This document shows, one piece after another, positions 17,169 through 17,500 of a stretch of DNA of 17,500 nucleotides (positions within the stretch are counted from its first letter, which is position 1; each line of letters begins with the position of its first letter). The notes under the pieces were generated by a model. It saw only the letters and a program-made list of their open reading frames with translations. It was not told the DNA's origin and did not search any database. Origin of the DNA: Chromera velia (taxonomy: Eukaryota > Sar > Chromeraceae); assembly GCA_018398765.1 (NCBI GenBank), contig JAHBMJ010004217.1, positions 1-17,500 of the forward strand, in the 5' to 3' direction. The translations under genes and the position numbers were made by a program.

Positions 17169-17500
17169 TACACATACATACATACATACATACGTACGTA
17201 CGTACAACAACAACGGACACACAGGAAGGCAGGCAGACAGACAGAGCCAGAGGATCATACAGACAGGAAGCAGAAAGAAACAGAGACACCAAAAGGTCAA
17301 TAGAGAGGGAAGGGGAGGGACACAATGGAAACAAACAAGAGACAAAAAGGGGATGGAAGTAAAAAAGGAAGGAACGAAGAAAGCAAGCACACATACAGAC
17401 ACTAGAGGGGGGGGGGGGGCAGTGAAGCTTTGCTGCTGACATCGGGGACCTTCACGCCTAGGGAAGAGTCCAGAATGGCCCGTGCCTGTTGTCTGGTCAC
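15278..17500 (-). CDS. EF-hand-like protein, 3' six exons (5' end outside window)
   Basis: Inferred exons: 17500-17441 (partial), 17129-17031, 16635-16537, 16150-15974, 15687-15549 and 15369-15278 with stop TGA. Phases agree (0,0,0,0,1), giving about 221 C-terminal residues. In order: RAILDSS..KVPD and DWEMLVDKYSRDDGMFCWVA (an EF-hand-like helix-loop-helix), LCEGVDEAFTVK/YLEKDP, a basic linker, an RRKISQMRKAMKPVFQDFDR helix running into DFDRTKRGHVTKTQFARAM (second EF-like unit), and ALKYCNLGNHNEFDYREFVA (third). The C-terminal exon repeats the motif YFDKR as YFDKK and ends KASSLMD. The loops keep the EF-hand spacing only loosely and lack several calcium ligands, so calcium binding is doubtful. 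The layout resembles multi-EF-hand proteins of protists whose function is not known to me. Donor of the first exon is uncertain: GAT/GTCAGC was chosen, while AAG/GTCCCC is also in phase. Confidence 0.82.
15444..15473 (-). repeat. Duplicate exon 3' end plus 5' splice site (intronic copy)
   Basis: An exact 30-bp copy of 15544-15573, placed 100 bp downstream in gene sense, within the last intron. It includes 25 exon bases (encoding about STYFDKR) and the donor GTCGG. Confidence 0.88.
15473..15537. repeat. Perfect 20-bp inverted repeat between the duplicated boundaries
   Basis: Arms 15473-15492 (CATTTACTTTCATACAGAAT) and 15518-15537 are exact reverse complements with a 25-bp loop. The structure occupies nearly all of the insert (15474-15543) separating the two 30-bp direct repeats, so repeat, insert and repeat have the geometry of a short element with a long target duplication. 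Confidence 0.92.
15544..15573 (-). repeat. Exon 3' end plus 5' splice site, presumed functional copy
   Basis: The last 25 bases of the fifth inferred EF-hand-gene exon and the first 5 intron bases. Continuous with the coding sequence upstream, so taken as the real boundary. Confidence 0.85.
16412..16455 (-). repeat. Duplicate exon 3' end plus 5' splice site (intronic copy)
   Basis: A 44-bp copy of 16525-16568 with one mismatch, 113 bp downstream in gene sense. It repeats 32 exon bases (about NRLSISPAEQ, preserved by a silent change) and 12 donor-side intron bases. Confidence 0.88.
16525..16568 (-). repeat. Exon 3' end plus 5' splice site, presumed functional copy
   Basis: The end of inferred exon 16635-16537 and its donor GTCAGTCAG. 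Contiguous with the rest of the exon, unlike the copy at 16412-16455. Confidence 0.85.
17010..17030 (-). repeat. (GT)n tract forming a 5' splice site
   Basis: On the gene strand the exon ends GTCAAG and the intron begins with about 10 GT units. The donor is therefore supplied by the microsatellite itself. Confidence 0.85.
17131..17206 (-). repeat. (GT)n / (TATG)n tract forming a 3' splice site
   Basis: On the gene strand TATG and GT units run directly into TGCAG and the exon at 17129. The acceptor region is almost entirely simple sequence, with no conventional polypyrimidine tract. Confidence 0.85.
17407..17419 (+). repeat. G13 homopolymer
   Basis: A run of 13 G on + (C on the gene strand), in the intron just after the first partial exon of the EF-hand-like gene. 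Length is prone to sequencing error. Confidence 0.9.

Noticed and set aside
1-17500. tRNA or rRNA genes, CRISPR arrays, bacterial operon signals
   Set aside because: None seen. The direct repeats are microsatellites, transposon ends or splice-site duplications, and the genes have spliceosomal introns.

Overview
The window looks like nuclear DNA of a eukaryotic protist. Genes carry many spliceosomal introns, simple-sequence DNA is abundant, and small DNA transposons and a decayed LTR retroelement fill the spaces. The one intact single-exon gene has a signal-peptide-like plus transit-peptide-like N-terminus, as expected for a protein sent to a plastid of secondary or tertiary origin. Together with an EF-hand protein of a style common in alveolates, this suggests a photosynthetic alveolate such as a chromerid. 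That placement is inference; no marker gene settles it.

Layout. 1-600: degenerate RNase H end of a Ty1/copia-like pol gene on +, followed by a perfect 44-bp palindrome (696-739). 740-4840: gene-poor, AT-rich DNA holding three small inverted-repeat elements. These are a TA-flanked element (1087-1463), an element with interleaved inverted repeats and an 8-bp target duplication (2255-2730), and a CTAGGC-ended element with an 8-bp target duplication (2848-3056). 4842-10517 (-): a gene of about 14 exons, reconstructed here, for a tail-anchored TPR protein with an immunophilin-type TPR domain. 10501-11553 (+): trmB-type tRNA guanine-N7 methyltransferase, probably plastid-targeted, whose start overlaps that of the TPR gene head to head. 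11554-15277: no supported gene; long CT/GT/TGTC tracts, another CTAGGC-ended element (13104-13343) and AT-rich DNA. 15278-17500 (-): the last six exons of an EF-hand-like protein whose 5' part lies beyond the window.

The three genes have no evident functional link. The most unusual signal is that three exon/intron boundaries, in two different genes, are each present twice. A 30-44 bp segment spanning a splice site is repeated in the adjacent intron, separated by a 58-70 bp insert, and all three inserts contain CATACAGA. One insert has perfect 20-bp inverted repeats. These may be scars of small insertions or of break repair, and they create duplicate splice sites. All 18 inferred 3' splice sites end in CAG (13 in TGCAG), and many 5' sites are GTCAG, often extended as GTCAGTCAG.
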